From contig NZ_PPXQ01000011.1 in the NCBI RefSeq assembly GCF_004798585.1, forward strand, positions 150,995 to 214,994: 64,000 nt of DNA, read 5' to 3'. The first letter of the stretch is position 1, and each line of letters starts with the position of its first letter. The position numbers were made by a program, and so were the translations under genes. A model generated the notes under the pieces. The model had not been told where the DNA came from. It saw only the letters and a program-made list of their open reading frames with translations, and made no database searches. Below, in pieces: positions 55,026 through 64,000 of this stretch. The stretch comes from Massilia sp. Mn16-1_5 (lineage in GTDB: Bacteria; Pseudomonadota; Gammaproteobacteria; Burkholderiales; Burkholderiaceae_D).

Positions 55026-56150
55026 TTACTCGAAGAAGTCCTTGACCTTGTCCATCCAGCCCTTGCTTTGCGGGCTGTGCTTGGCGCCACCTTCGTTGGT
55101 GAGACGATCGAACTCGCGCAGCAGGTCCTTCTGCTTTTCGGTGAGTTTCACCGGGGTCTCGACGATCATGTGGCAGAACAGGTCGCCGGCATAACCCGAG
55201 CGCACGCCCTTGATGCCTTTGCCCTTCAGGCGGAAGGTTTTGCCCGTTTGCGTACCTTCCGGCACCGTGAACGAGACTTTACCGGTAAGCGTCGGCACTT
55301 CGATCTCGCCACCCAGGGCCGCTTTCGAGAACGAGATCGGCATTTCGCAATGCAGGTCGTCGCCTTCGCGCTGGAACACCGGATGCGGCTTGATGTGGAT
55401 CTCGACGTACAAATCTCCCGAAGGACCGCCGTTCGTGCCCGGCTCGCCATTGCCGGTCGAACGGATGCGCATGCCGTTGTCGATACCGGCCGGAATCTTG
55501 ACTTCCAGCGTCTTGTTGCGCTTGATGCGGCCGGCGCCCGAGCACGATGGGCAGGGTTCCGGAATCATCTTGCCGCTGCCGTGACACTTCGGGCAGGTTT
55601 GCTGGATACTGAAGAAGCCCTGCTGCATGCGCACCTGGCCGTGGCCGGCGCAGGTGGTGCAGGTGACCGGCTGCGTGCCCGGCTTGGCGCCGCTGCCGTG
55701 GCAGGTGTCGCACTTGTCCCAGCTCGGCACGCGGATGGTGGTGTCGAAGCCGTTGGCCGCCTGTTCCAGCGTGATCTCGAGGTTGTAGCGCAGGTCGGCG
55801 CCGCGGTAGACCTGCGGGCCGCTCGAGCCGCGGCCGCGGCCGCCGCCGAAGATGTCGCCGAAGATATCGCCAAAGGCGTCGCCGAAACCGCCGGCGCCGA
55901 AGCCTCCGCCGCCACCCATGTTCGGGTCGACGCCGGCGTGACCGTAACGGTCATAGGCCTCGCGTTTCTCCGGATTGGTCAGCATCTCGTAGGCCTCTTT
56001 GACCTCCTTGAACTTCTCCTCCGCTTCCTTGTTGTCAGGGTTGCGGTCCGGGTGGTACTTCATCGCCAGCTTGCGATAGGACTTCTTGATCTCTTCTTCC
56101 GAAGCACCCTTTGCGACCCCAAGGATCTCGTAAAAATCACGCTTTGCCAT
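55026..56150 (-). CDS. dnaJ: chaperone DnaJ
   Basis: A 374-residue type I Hsp40. The J domain has YHPDRNP (about 32-38). A Gly/Phe region follows ([15 protein letters not shown] about 84-98). The zinc region has four CxxCxGxG units: [24 protein letters not shown] and CPSCSGAG. It recruits substrates to DnaK. It follows dnaK after 103 bases with a terminator-like hairpin in between. Confidence 0.97.
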   Translation of the reverse strand: MAKRDFYEILGVAKGASEEEIKKSYRKLAMKYHPDRNPDNKEAEEKFKEVKEAYEMLTNPEKREAYDRYGHAGVDPNMGGGGGFGAGGFGDAFGDIFGDIFGGGRGRGSSGPQVYRGADLRYNLEITLEQAANGFDTTIRVPSWDKCDTCHGSGAKPGTQPVTCTTCAGHGQVRMQQGFFSIQQTCPKCHGSGKMIPEPCPSCSGAGRIKRNKTLEVKIPAGIDNGMRIRSTGNGEPGTNGGPSGDLYVEIHIKPHPVFQREGDDLHCEMPISFSKAALGGEIEVPTLTGKVSFTVPEGTQTGKTFRLKGKGIKGVRSGYAGDLFCHMIVETPVKLTEKQKDLLREFDRLTNEGGAKHSPQSKGWMDKVKDFFE

Positions 56151-56191
56151 TTGGCACCTTGCTGTTGTCTACTTAACGAAACTGTCTGAGC

Positions 56192-56234
56192 AAAAAAACC
56201 GAGCCGCGAACCTTTTAGGATTCATCGGCTCGGC
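56192..56234 (-). terminator. terminator between dnaK and dnaJ
   Basis: On the - strand CCGAGCCG ... CGGCTCGG is followed by TTTTTTT. The stem would reduce rather than fully stop transcription into dnaJ, since dnaJ has no clear own promoter. Confidence 0.75.
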
Positions 56235-56253
56235 CGTTGTACGCGCTTACAAA

Positions 56254-58194
56254 TTACTTCGCGTCTTTCACTTCCTTGAAGTCGGCGTCGACGACGTCGT
56301 CAGCCTGGGCCGACGAATCCGCACCACCGGCTTGCTGGCCTTCGGCGCCGGCACCGCCTGCCTGCTGTGCCTGCATGTCGGCGTACATCTTCTCGCCCAG
56401 CTTCTGCGCAGCGGTCGACAGGGCGGCCGTCTTGTTGTCGATGTCGGCCTTGTCGCCCGACTTGATCGCGCCTTCCAGGTCGTTGATGGCGGCTTCGATC
56501 TTTTCCTTCTCGCCGGCTTCCAGCTTGTCGCCGTATTCGGTCAGCGACTTGCGGGTCGAGTGCACCAGCGCATCGGCCTGGTTGCGCGACTCGGCCAGTT
56601 CCTTGACCTTCTTGTCTTCCTCGGCGTTCAGCTCGGCGTCCTTCACCATCTTCTGGATTTCGTCCTCGGTCAGGCCCGAGTTCGCCTTGATGGTGATCTT
56701 GTTTTCCTTGCCGGTGGCCTTGTCTTTCGCGCCGACGTGCAGGATGCCGTTGGCGTCGATGTCGAAGGTCACTTCGATCTGCGGGGTGCCGCGTGGTGCC
56801 GGCGGGATGCCCTCGAGATTGAATTCGCCCAGGCCCTTGTTGCCGGCAGCGATTTCACGCTCGCCCTGGTACACCTTGATGGTGACCGCTGGCTGGTTGT
56901 CGTCGGCGGTCGAGAACACCTGCGAGAACTTGGTCGGAATCGTGGTGTTCTTGTGGATCATCTTGGTCATCACGCCGCCCAGGGTTTCGATACCCAGGGA
57001 CAGCGGGGTCACGTCCAGCAGCAGCAGGTCCTTGCGCTCGCCCGACAGGACCGAACCTTGAATCGCAGCGCCGACGGCGACGGCTTCGTCCGGGTTCACG
57101 TCCTTGCGTGGATCCTTGCCGAAGAACTCTTTGACTTTCTCTTGCACCTTCGGCATACGGGTCATGCCGCCGACCAGGATGATGTCGTCGATGTCCGAAA
57201 CCTTGACGCCGGCATCCTTGATGGCGGTGCGGCATGGCTCGATCGTCTTGGCGATCAGTTCCTCGACCAGCGACTCCAGCTTGGCGCGGGTGATTTTCAG
57301 GTTCAGGTGGACCGGCGCGCCGTTCGCCATGGCGATGTACGGCTCGTTGATTTCGGTCTGCTGCGACGACGACAGTTCGATCTTCGCGCGCTCGGCCGAG
57401 GCCTTGATGCGCTGCAGGGCGATCGGGTCTTTCGACAGGTCGAGACCGTTCATCTTCTTGAATTCGTCGATGATGTAGTCGATCACGCGCTGGTCGAAGT
57501 CTTCGCCGCCGAGGAAGGTGTCGCCGTTGGTCGACAGCACTTCGAACTGCTTCTCGCCGTCCACGTCCGCGATCTCGATGATCGAGACGTCGAAGGTGCC
57601 GCCGCCGAGGTCATACACGGCGATCTTGCGGTCGCCCTTGTCGGTCTTGTCCAGGCCGAAAGCCAGTGCGGCCGCGGTCGGCTCGTTGATGATGCGCTTG
57701 ACGTCCAGGCCCGCGATACGGCCGGCATCCTTGGTTGCCTGGCGCTGCGAGTCGTTGAAGTAAGCAGGCACCGTGATGACGGCTTCGGTCACTTCTTCGC
57801 CGAGGTAGTCTTCAGCGGTCTTCTTCATCTTGCGCAGGACTTCAGCCGAGATCTGCGGCGGAGCCAGCTTCTTGTCGCGCACGCCGACCCACGCATCGCC
57901 GTTGTCGGCTTTGGTGATCGCGTACGGCATCAGCGAGATGTCTTTCTGGACTTCCTTTTCGTCGAACTTGCGGCCGATCAGGCGCTTGACGGCGAACAGG
58001 GTGTTTTTCGGGTTGGTGACGGCCTGGCGCTTCGCCGGGGCGCCAACGAGGATCTCGCCATCTTCCTGGTAAGCGATGATCGACGGGGTGGTACGCGCGC
58101 CTTCCGCGTTTTCGATGACCTTAGGCTGGCCATTTTCCATGATCGCGACGCACGAATTGGTGGTGCCCAAGTCGATACCGATAATTCTGCCCAT
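56254..58194 (-). CDS. dnaK: chaperone DnaK (Hsp70)
   Basis: A 646-residue Hsp70. [11 protein letters not shown] at the N-terminus and [13 protein letters not shown] about 194-206 are nucleotide-binding signatures. The substrate domain has [14 protein letters not shown] near 390-403. The C-terminal lid ends in a Gly/Ala/Gln-rich tail and [13 protein letters not shown]. It lies 100 bases after grpE in the order grpE-dnaK-dnaJ. Confidence 0.98.
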   Translation of the reverse strand: MGRIIGIDLGTTNSCVAIMENGQPKVIENAEGARTTPSIIAYQEDGEILVGAPAKRQAVTNPKNTLFAVKRLIGRKFDEKEVQKDISLMPYAITKADNGDAWVGVRDKKLAPPQISAEVLRKMKKTAEDYLGEEVTEAVITVPAYFNDSQRQATKDAGRIAGLDVKRIINEPTAAALAFGLDKTDKGDRKIAVYDLGGGTFDVSIIEIADVDGEKQFEVLSTNGDTFLGGEDFDQRVIDYIIDEFKKMNGLDLSKDPIALQRIKASAERAKIELSSSQQTEINEPYIAMANGAPVHLNLKITRAKLESLVEELIAKTIEPCRTAIKDAGVKVSDIDDIILVGGMTRMPKVQEKVKEFFGKDPRKDVNPDEAVAVGAAIQGSVLSGERKDLLLLDVTPLSLGIETLGGVMTKMIHKNTTIPTKFSQVFSTADDNQPAVTIKVYQGEREIAAGNKGLGEFNLEGIPPAPRGTPQIEVTFDIDANGILHVGAKDKATGKENKITIKANSGLTEDEIQKMVKDAELNAEEDKKVKELAESRNQADALVHSTRKSLTEYGDKLEAGEKEKIEAAINDLEGAIKSGDKADIDNKTAALSTAAQKLGEKMYADMQAQQAGGAGAEGQQAGGADSSAQADDVVDADFKEVKDAK

Positions 58195-58294
58195 GATTAT
58201 TTTCCTTTAAATGCTAAGTTTCGGATGTTTTGGAATATTGGGAAAAACTGCGTGCTTTCAAGGGTTTTTGCCGGTCAGCACACTGAAATTTTTC

Positions 58295-58849
58295 TTATTT
58301 TGGTGCTGCTGCGGTAACGATGGCCGGGCGCAACAGGCGATCGGCAATCATGTAACCCTTTTGCAGCACGCTGACCACGGTATTGGCTTCCTGGTCGGCC
58401 GGCACGACGGCCACGGCCTGGTGCTTGTTCGGATCGAGCTTGTCGCCCTGTTGCGGCATCACTTCGACCAGGCGGTTCTTTTCGAACGCGGCGGTGAGCT
58501 GCTTGAGGGTCATCTCGACGCCTTCCTTGATCGATTCGACCGTCGGCGCTTCGACCTTCAGCGCCATCTCGAGACTGTCGCGCACCGGCACCATGGCCTC
58601 GGCAAAGCTCTCGATCGCGAATTTGTGGGCTTTACTGACGTCTTCCTGGGCGCGGCGGCGGATGTTCTCGGCGTCGGCCTTGGCACGCATGAACGCGTCG
58701 TGCATTTCAGCCAGCTTGGCTTCGGTCGCGCTCAGCTGTTCTTCGAGGCCGGGCTCTGCGGGGGCGGCAGCTGCCTGGGAGGCAGATGCCGAGGCAGCGG
58801 CGTCGCTCTCCGGCTGGGGAATCACCTCTGGATTTTCTTGATCTTGCAT
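58295..58849 (-). CDS. grpE: nucleotide exchange factor GrpE
   Basis: A 184-residue GrpE that releases ADP from DnaK. The N-terminus is acidic and Ala-rich, then a long coiled coil ([20 protein letters not shown], about residues 37-56) and the beta domain with [20 protein letters not shown] near 144-163. Start 58849 has AGGAG upstream. A sigma-32 promoter lies at 58919-58946. Confidence 0.95.
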   Translation of the reverse strand: MQDQENPEVIPQPESDAAASASASQAAAAPAEPGLEEQLSATEAKLAEMHDAFMRAKADAENIRRRAQEDVSKAHKFAIESFAEAMVPVRDSLEMALKVEAPTVESIKEGVEMTLKQLTAAFEKNRLVEVMPQQGDKLDPNKHQAVAVVPADQEANTVVSVLQKGYMIADRLLRPAIVTAAAPK

Positions 58850-58918
58850 CGAAAACACTCCTGAAATCAAATACTTGGCTGAATAATTAGACGGATGCTG
58901 CTTGTCGTACAGCGCCGC

Positions 58919-58946
58919 ATATGGGGCGATCTCCTACAAATTCAAG
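58919..58946 (-). promoter_or_regulatory. sigma-32 heat-shock promoter of grpE-dnaK-dnaJ
   Basis: On the - strand CTTGAA-N14-CCCCATAT matches the sigma-32 consensus exactly (58941-58946 and 58919-58926). It is about 70 bases upstream of the grpE ATG. Confidence 0.92.
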
Positions 58947-59094
58947 GGGTATTGCAAGGCCGTCAGCAGAAAACCTGACAACAATTGTTACAAGATTTAC
59001 CGATGAGGTAATCCTTCCCCGGACCGGAAGCTCTACCATTCTTGCAAGGCATCAGAACATGCGAAGAACAAGAACCAGGGCCAAGGGAGCCATC

Positions 59095-59175
59095 ATGAAA
59101 TTGCGATTGATCAGCAGCGCCGTCGTGGTCTATACCGCGCTTGCGGTAGCGTGCATCTGCTACGCCGGGGTGTAG
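59095..59175 (+). CDS. 26-residue membrane peptide
   Basis: A short open frame encoding MKLRLISSAVVVYTALAVAC and five more residues (26 in all), with AAGGGAGCCATC as ribosome site. It has a positive N-terminus and one hydrophobic segment. It may be a small membrane protein or a leader; no family is recognised. It is divergent from grpE. Confidence 0.45.
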   Translation: MKLRLISSAVVVYTALAVACICYAGV

Positions 59176-59228
59176 AACGCGCCGTCAAAACGTGCCATTT
59201 TAACAGGTCCGCAAAGCGGACCGGGAGG

Positions 59229-59259
59229 CGTAGGCTGGGCGGGTCTCCCGCCCAGTGGT
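59229..59259. repeat. short degenerate REP-like hairpin
   Basis: GTAGGCTGGGCGGGTCTCCC is followed by GCCCAG, giving the hairpin CTGGGCGGG-TCT-CCCGCCCAG after a GTAGG head. It lies between the small peptide gene and hemH (convergent). It has no T-run, so it is not a typical terminator. Confidence 0.55.
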
Positions 59260-59308
59260 GATAGGTAGTGCCCGATATGATGCGCCGGTGCCGGCAATCG
59301 AATTGGGT

Positions 59309-60412
59309 TTAAGCGCCTAACCGCAGCGCATGCTCGCGCCCGAGTTCGGCATCGCGCCGCTCCGCCTCGCGCTGCGACGGACTCATCATGGTCGGCCAGC
59401 CAATCAGATGCTGTTCAGCAATCTCCGCCATGCCAATAATCCAGGTCGGCGACTCGTTCAGGCAAGGGATGTAATGAAATTCCTTGCCCCCCGCCGCCTC
59501 GAAATCGTGCTTCACTTCCATCGAAATTTCTTCCAAGGTTTCCAGGCAGTCGCTGGTGAAGCCAGGGCAGATCACGTCCACCCGTTGCACACCCTGGCGC
59601 GCCAGTTCGGCGACGGTGGGCGCCGTGTAGGGCTGCAGCCACTCGGCCTTGCCGAAGCGTGACTGGAAAGTGACGACGTACTCGTCCGGCGTCAGGCGCA
59701 GGCGGCTCGCCAGCAGGCGCGCCGTCTTCTGGCATTCGCAATAGTAGGGGTCGCCCAGCAGCAGCGTGCGCTTCGGCACGCCATGGAAACTCATCACCAG
59801 CTTCTGGCCGCGGCCGTGGGCGTCCCAGTGCGCGAGCACCGTGTCGTGCAGCGCGTCGATGTAGCCGTCGTGGTCGTGGTAGTGCTTGACCAGGCGCAGC
59901 TCGGGCACGTTGCGGATGTCTTTGTAGTGAGCGAAAACGGCATCCCAGATCGAGCCGGTGGTCGTGCCCGAATACTGCGGATAGGCCGGCAGCACGGCGA
60001 TGCGGTCGCAGTTCTCCGCCTTCAGTTCGTCCAGCACTTCCGGCAGCGAGGGAGAGCCGTAGCGCATGGCCATGCGGACCTGCACGCCTTCGTGGCCGCG
60101 CTCTTCCAGCGTTTCGGCCAGCAGGTTGGCCTGCTTCTGCGTGTGCACTTTTAAAGGGGAACCTTCACGCGTCCAGATCGTCTGGTACTTTTTCGCCGAC
60201 GCACCCGAGCGGAACGGCAGGATGATCAGGTTCAGGATGAACCACCACACCAGGCGCGGGATTTCCACCACGCGCGGGTCGGACAGGAATTGCTTCAGGT
60301 AGCGCTTGACCGCCGATCGGGTCGGCGCGTCAGGCGTGCCGAGGTTGACGAGGACAATCGCGCTGCGCGCAATCGCGCCGTGGGTGTGGGCCGGTTCTTT
60401 TCTGAAGGGCAT
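59309..60412 (-). CDS. hemH: ferrochelatase HemH
   Basis: A 367-residue ferrochelatase inserting iron into protoporphyrin IX. LVNLGTPDAPTRSAVKRYL near 22-40 is the usual N-terminal motif, SFHGVPKRTL near 211-220 contains the catalytic His, and PGFTSDCLETLEEI near 286-299 completes the active site. Length fits the bacterial family. It stands alone and is followed on the other side by ohr. Confidence 0.96.
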   Translation of the reverse strand: MPFRKEPAHTHGAIARSAIVLVNLGTPDAPTRSAVKRYLKQFLSDPRVVEIPRLVWWFILNLIILPFRSGASAKKYQTIWTREGSPLKVHTQKQANLLAETLEERGHEGVQVRMAMRYGSPSLPEVLDELKAENCDRIAVLPAYPQYSGTTTGSIWDAVFAHYKDIRNVPELRLVKHYHDHDGYIDALHDTVLAHWDAHGRGQKLVMSFHGVPKRTLLLGDPYYCECQKTARLLASRLRLTPDEYVVTFQSRFGKAEWLQPYTAPTVAELARQGVQRVDVICPGFTSDCLETLEEISMEVKHDFEAAGGKEFHYIPCLNESPTWIIGMAEIAEQHLIGWPTMMSPSQREAERRDAELGREHALRLGA

Positions 60413-60566
60413 GAGCGAATAGGAGGCTAAGGGGCCTCCATTATATGTGGGTGCCTACCCGCCTCGAATCGATATTTTCGATCGGTGCGATAGCCCAGCC
60501 GTTCAGCAATGTTGTGGTCGCGCCGGCGCCACGAATCGCTGCGGCCGGCGCGCCGTGTACATCACA

Positions 60567-60995
60567 TCAGGTCGTCACTTTCAGGCGCACGTCGATGTTG
60601 TTGCGCGTCGCATTCGAATACGGACAGACGATGTGGGCCTTGTCGACCAGCTCCTGCAATTGCTGCTGCTCCATGCCGGGACCATGGATCGTCAGGTCGA
60701 CTTCGATGCCGAAGCCGGTCGGAATCTGGCCGATGCCGACTTCGCCGGTGACGGTCAGTTCTTCCGGCAGCTTTACTTTGGCCTGGCCGGCGACGAATTT
60801 CAGCGCTCCCAGGAAGCAGGCCGAATAGCCGGCCGCAAACAGTTGCTCGGGATTGGTACCGGTCGCGCCATTTCCGCCCAGCTCTTTCGGCGTCGTCAGC
60901 TTGACGTCCAGCACGCCGTTGTCGCTGCGCGATGTTCCCTCGCGGCCGCCTTGCGAGGTGGCCTTGGCGCGGTACAGGACTTTGTCGATGCTCAT
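60567..60995 (-). CDS. ohr: organic hydroperoxide resistance protein Ohr
   Basis: A 142-residue Ohr/OsmC peroxidase that reduces organic peroxides with a dihydrolipoamide partner. Catalytic Cys60 ([12 protein letters not shown]) and Cys124 ([13 protein letters not shown]) are present, with the Arg in [24 protein letters not shown] precedes ATG 60995. No ohrR repressor gene is next to it. Confidence 0.95.
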   Translation of the reverse strand: MSIDKVLYRAKATSQGGREGTSRSDNGVLDVKLTTPKELGGNGATGTNPEQLFAAGYSACFLGALKFVAGQAKVKLPEELTVTGEVGIGQIPTGFGIEVDLTIHGPGMEQQQLQELVDKAHIVCPYSNATRNNIDVRLKVTT

Positions 60996-61134
60996 GCGAA
61001 CCTCCTTGTTTTGGTTGGAAGGAGATTCTGGCAGAGGTAGAAATGGCGGAGCGCCCGGTAGCGTCACCGCGGCGACACCGGATTCGTGCCGCCCGCTTCC
61101 CGCCCCTGATTCCGGATCTGTTATCGTGAACGCC

Positions 61135-61758
61135 ATGATCGATTTCAAGCAACATTGGAAACGTGACTGGACCAGTCTCGGCCGGACCGGGGACGCCGCC
61201 TTGCTCGACCGGCTGCTGGCCAGCTATGCGCAGCCGCAGCGCCACAACCATACGCTGCAGCATCTGGCGGAATGCCTGGACCTCTTCGACCAGGTCGCGC
61301 ACCTGACCCAACGCCCCGGCGAAGCGGCGCTCGCGCTCTGGTTCCACGACGCCGTCTACGTGCCGCAGGCAGCAGACAACGAGGCGCGCAGTGCGACGTG
61401 GGCGGCCGAAGCGCTGCTCGCGGCCGGTGCCGATCAGGATGTGATTGCACGCATCCAGGCGTTGATCATGGCGACGGCGCATCATCAGGCCGAGGAAGAA
61501 AGCGATGCCCGCCTGGTGATCGACGTCGACCTGGCGATCCTCGGCGCGGAACCGGCGCGCTTCGCCGAATACGAAGAGCAGGTGCGTGCCGAATACGCCA
61601 GCGTGCCTGATGAGCTGTACCGGCAAAAGCGCGGCGAGCTGCTGGCGCGCTTCCTGCAAAGGCCTGCGATTTACAGGACGGCTGAACTGCATGCGAGGCT
61701 GGAGGGACGAGCGCGAATGAATTTGTGTCAAACAGTCAGAACACGAAGTCAAGCCTGA
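61135..61758 (+). CDS. HD-superfamily hydrolase (COG4339 type)
   Basis: A 207-residue predicted metal-dependent phosphohydrolase. HD motif residues occur at RHNHTLQHL (about 36-44), LWFHDAVY (about 68-75), MATAHHQAE (about 112-120) and DVDLAILG (about 130-137). I recall the family as COG4339, often labelled NMDA-receptor-like by mistake; the substrate is unknown. It is divergent from ohr. The last residues lie where composition shifts to the accessory end region. Confidence 0.85.
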   Translation: MIDFKQHWKRDWTSLGRTGDAALLDRLLASYAQPQRHNHTLQHLAECLDLFDQVAHLTQRPGEAALALWFHDAVYVPQAADNEARSATWAAEALLAAGADQDVIARIQALIMATAHHQAEEESDARLVIDVDLAILGAEPARFAEYEEQVRAEYASVPDELYRQKRGELLARFLQRPAIYRTAELHARLEGRARMNLCQTVRTRSQA

Positions 61759-61930
61759 CTTTTGGACCAAGCCTTCGTCTTACCCACTCTACTCGTATTG
61801 AGGCCGAGTTTGAATGCCAGAGCTGACCTGTTCAATAGGATTCGTCTTCTGAATGTCAGCTCTCGACCCGAAGCAGACAACGCCTTATCGAAAAGGCTGA
61901 GTCCCTCCTCGGCAGTCCGTTATGCAGCAA

Positions 61931-62668
61931 TTAGTGGCCGGCAGTTCGGATTTTTTCAGCGACTATTGAGCTGCTTTCGTTCGCGATATTATTCATCGCC
62001 CGCAAAAAATCGCTATGCCACATGCCTTCGCTGGTAATGCTACGGTTGACCACACTGCGAATTGGGACAGTTGTTCTTGCGATATTGATACCGCTTACCG
62101 TGGCTGCGCCTTCAGCTTCAATCGTCAACATGTTGCGTTGATCCTCTGCAACGCGAAATTTTGTGAACTCGACAGAGACGAAGCGCGCGGCCGGCCGCTC
62201 CTGCATGGCCTGACGGAAGCATTCCTGATCTTCACAGACCTGCCCGTTGGCACCAATCGCCAGCTTGAGGTTCTCCGCAATGTAGCGTCCAACCGGTACC
62301 AAAATCCGCGAATCGACATTGAGTGGCTGCAGGGTTCCCGATGCAGACATGCCGATGCGCTGATTGGCCGGCAACGCAGCCAGCATGGTCAGCTGGGGAG
62401 CATTTTTTGCGATTGAGTTGGCATAGCGCTGGGTAAATCCGATATTCCGGGATTCCGCCGGGCTCCATGTGACACCGACGGTGTTATCGCACACGATCTC
62501 CGAAAAGGGCTTACCAGCAAAAACTGGTTGGAGCAACACGACGACCTCATCACCATTGTTCCCCGCAGGTGTTCGCTTGAAGCTGGGGGTCGCTAACTGG
62601 TATTTGTCCACTGCACAGCCAGCGATGAGAACCACGCAAGAAAAGGCCAGGACACGTAGAGATTTCAT
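61931..62668 (-). CDS. lipoprotein of unknown function
   Basis: A 245-residue lipoprotein with signal MKSLRVLAFSCVVLIAGC (Cys18). The mature sequence has VVVLLQPVFAGKPFSEIVC near 42-60 and QVCEDQECFRQAMQE near 142-156 with three Cys. A C-terminal beta-rich part (EAEGAATVSGINIARTTVPI) follows. No family recognised. Base use is less GC-biased than in the rest of the window, which suggests acquired DNA. Confidence 0.75.
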   Translation of the reverse strand: MKSLRVLAFSCVVLIAGCAVDKYQLATPSFKRTPAGNNGDEVVVLLQPVFAGKPFSEIVCDNTVGVTWSPAESRNIGFTQRYANSIAKNAPQLTMLAALPANQRIGMSASGTLQPLNVDSRILVPVGRYIAENLKLAIGANGQVCEDQECFRQAMQERPAARFVSVEFTKFRVAEDQRNMLTIEAEGAATVSGINIARTTVPIRSVVNRSITSEGMWHSDFLRAMNNIANESSSIVAEKIRTAGH

Positions 62669-62866
62669 GCAAATACACCCCTGTTTTTATGGATGAGGAT
62701 AGAAATTCTTGTTCGGATAACACTTACTAGGCAAGCGGTAATATACCGATCAATTGCCGGCGCGAAAATGTCTTTCTATACGAAGGTAGTTGAACGACTG
62801 CTTCTGGCCGGTTGCAGACGTATTGTAGCGTCCGCTTACGACCCGTTGCAGACGCTCGAGGTGAGG

Positions 62867-63385
62867 TCATCGATCAAGCAGGTAGACACCGCTCTGACTC
62901 GCCCAAACACGTGCAGCTTCTGCTATCCCCGGTTGCACAAAGAAAAAATGGTACGTATCGTCCCAGCTTTCATAAAACGCACACCGAAATTCTGGAAGCA
63001 CGACCTGAAAGTGACGGTGCCCGAAGACCCTACCTCCGCCTGGTCTGCAATACTCGGAGATTACTGCGTCAGACAAAAATCTGCGAAAAATTATGCGGCG
63101 CCATTGACGGCCGCGCTGCACGAACGAGATTACTTCAGTTGAGCCAACCATCCGAGAACAAAAATCTCCGAGCAAGGCGTCGCGACGCGCCTGTTCAACT
63201 GCAGGAACATTTTCTAGCTTCTCACCCGCTTCTTCTTGCGACAGCCAGTGGTCGAATACCGAGACCGAGAGTGTTTGAACGTTCTCGGGCCGCTCGCTCA
63301 GGTCGACCTCCATTAGCCAAGGAAACTGGATGGCGAGATCACGTTGACGAACTTTTGGGACATTAGCAACGCGGCGGCTCGACAT
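62867..63385 (-). CDS. hypothetical protein, accessory region
   Basis: A 172-residue soluble protein. The last 50 residues (FQVVLPEFRCAFYESWDDTY ... GVYLLDR) look like a real domain, with a W/Y/F-rich core and a C-terminal GVYLL typical of several small unknown families. An opposite-strand open frame (62693-63142) has no such pattern and is not listed. It lies on the same strand as the lipoprotein, 198 bases before it. GC is low for this genome. Confidence 0.65.
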   Translation of the reverse strand: MSSRRVANVPKVRQRDLAIQFPWLMEVDLSERPENVQTLSVSVFDHWLSQEEAGEKLENVPAVEQARRDALLGDFCSRMVGSTEVISFVQRGRQWRRIIFRRFLSDAVISEYCRPGGGRVFGHRHFQVVLPEFRCAFYESWDDTYHFFFVQPGIAEAARVWASQSGVYLLDR

Positions 63386-63565
63386 AGTTTTTTGGATCGG
63401 TAGTTCGTTCGCTGGGATGTGTTGAAGGGCCGTTTTTGGCCGATCTCGGCCGTTCGATACAGCTCAGTGTACAGCCGTGGTTGTTCCCAAGGCAAGCAAA
63501 GGCTGCGCTAGGGGTTGCTGGACCACCAGGTGCCCACAATGGGACTCCACAACCACGGAGGCCTC

Positions 63566-63874
63566 ATGGATTCGATCTCTAGCAAAGCCAAAAGTGCAGG
63601 ACCCTGGAACAAGGGACGTCTTGTCGGGCAAAAGCTCCCGTTGAAGTTACGGGAAATTTGGGCGATTCGCATTCGTCTACAGTTGTCCGCGCGGGTGCGG
63701 GACCTCGCGCTGTTCAACCTCGCTATCGATAGTAAGCTGCGCGGCTGCGACCTCGTCAGTCTGCGCGTCAAGGACGTTTCGCAGGGGCGAAGCATCTTTC
63801 ACCGCGCGATCGTCATGCAGCGTAAGACCGGTCGGCCGGTTCAGTTCGAGATTACGGAGCAAACCCGGAACTCT
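63566..63874 (+). pseudogene. tyrosine recombinase/integrase, truncated by an IS element
   Basis: GGAG lies six bases before ATG 63566. The sequence MDSISSKAKSAGPWNKGR starts a well-known integrase family, with SKLRGCDLVSLRVKDVSQG near 66-84 containing the first catalytic Arg (RG). At about codon 103, in EITEQTR, the sequence meets the terminal repeat of an IS3-type element, and the frame then runs on into it to 63931. The C-terminal His/Arg/Tyr residues are missing, so it cannot be active. Confidence 0.8.
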
Positions 63875-64000
63875 GAATCGCCCCGGCTTTCGTGGAGGCC
63901 GGTTAGTGTGAGTCAGGCCGGAATGGCTTGACTGCTCAGTTGCTTGTAATAGTTTGCCTCAGCTTCGGCTGGCGGTATATAGCCGAGCGGTGCGAGTAGG
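63875..64000 (-). mobile_element. end of an IS3-family insertion sequence
   Basis: TGAATCGCCCCGGCTTTCGT at 63875 resembles the usual IS3-type terminal inverted repeat. The element extends beyond the window, so its other end and target duplication cannot be seen. Confidence 0.7.
63913..64000 (-). CDS. IS3-family transposase, C-terminal end only
   Basis: Read on the - strand to TGA 63913-63915, the frame gives LLAPLGYIPPAEAEANYYKQ and on to LSSQAIPA, the end of OrfB-type DDE transposases of IS3 elements. The gene continues outside the window. It lies 40 bases inside the element end. Confidence 0.75.
   Translation of the reverse strand, partial: LLAPLGYIPPAEAEANYYKQLSSQAIPA

Noticed and set aside
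56332..58317. 661-codon forward frame opposite dnaK
   Set aside because: Antisense shadow of dnaK with no recognisable domain.
62693..63142. 149-codon forward frame opposite the 172-residue hypothetical gene
   Set aside because: No ribosome site and no protein-like pattern; the reverse frame has a domain-like C-terminus.

Overview
The window is high-GC bacterial chromosome, most likely a betaproteobacterium of the family Oxalobacteraceae (Massilia/Duganella/Telluria type). I infer this from gene order (recA-recX, a DUF2889 gene, sucCD, type IV pilins), from the protein sequences and from a PPi-dependent phosphofructokinase. No database search was possible. No rRNA, tRNA or CRISPR array was seen. 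Coding density is about 90 percent and no gene-free stretch exceeds 300 bases.

Layout. 1-9.2 kb: end of a YheT-type hydrolase gene, a conserved unknown, a periplasmic M48 protease (BepA type), moaC, a membrane patatin divergent from a lipoprotein hydrolase, a phasin-like protein and an S9 peptidase. 9.3-17.3 kb: a PilZ protein, three tandem type IV pilin genes (two with matching sigma-54 promoters and upstream boxes), sucCD, a DUF2889 gene, a small lipoprotein gene, recX and recA (LexA-controlled). 17.4-25.6 kb: a two-component system overlapping a DUF4212/sodium-solute symporter pair, pfp and a second S9 peptidase. 25.6-32.6 kb: purM, then hda-HAD phosphatase-pcnB-folK-DUF486 packed with overlapping starts, panB, thpR and a YefM-YoeB toxin-antitoxin pair with its operator.

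32.6-42.4 kb is a polyamine (putrescine) catabolism region: two glutamine-synthetase-type gamma-glutamylpolyamine synthetases, an aldehyde dehydrogenase, a sodium/solute symporter, a class III aminotransferase and a PuuD-type hydrolase. Two tandemly duplicated glycine-rich lipoprotein genes sit inside it, with a leftover aldehyde dehydrogenase 3' end between them. 42.6-47.6 kb holds a CusSR/HprSR-like two-component system facing an exported HbpS/GlcG-like protein and an exported hydroxyisourate hydrolase, with a CusR-type palindrome between them. gabD follows, then a DUF4844-like gene broken by an in-frame amber codon. 47.7-55 kb: a lipoprotein carboxylesterase, a MazG-like gene and a beta carbonic anhydrase gene, then a gluconate module (gntR, gntK, MFS transporter, porin) with one 14-bp operator motif at both gntR and gntK. 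55-61.8 kb: grpE-dnaK-dnaJ under a sigma-32 promoter, a 26-codon membrane peptide, hemH, ohr and an HD-domain protein.

From about 61.8 kb to the end the DNA is visibly richer in A and T and looks accessory: an unknown lipoprotein, an unknown 172-residue protein, and a tyrosine recombinase gene cut off by the end of an IS3-type insertion sequence whose transposase runs out of the window. Five REP-like palindromes with GTAGGG heads are spread through intergenic gaps. In the first, the head GTAG supplies the stop codons of both flanking convergent genes.
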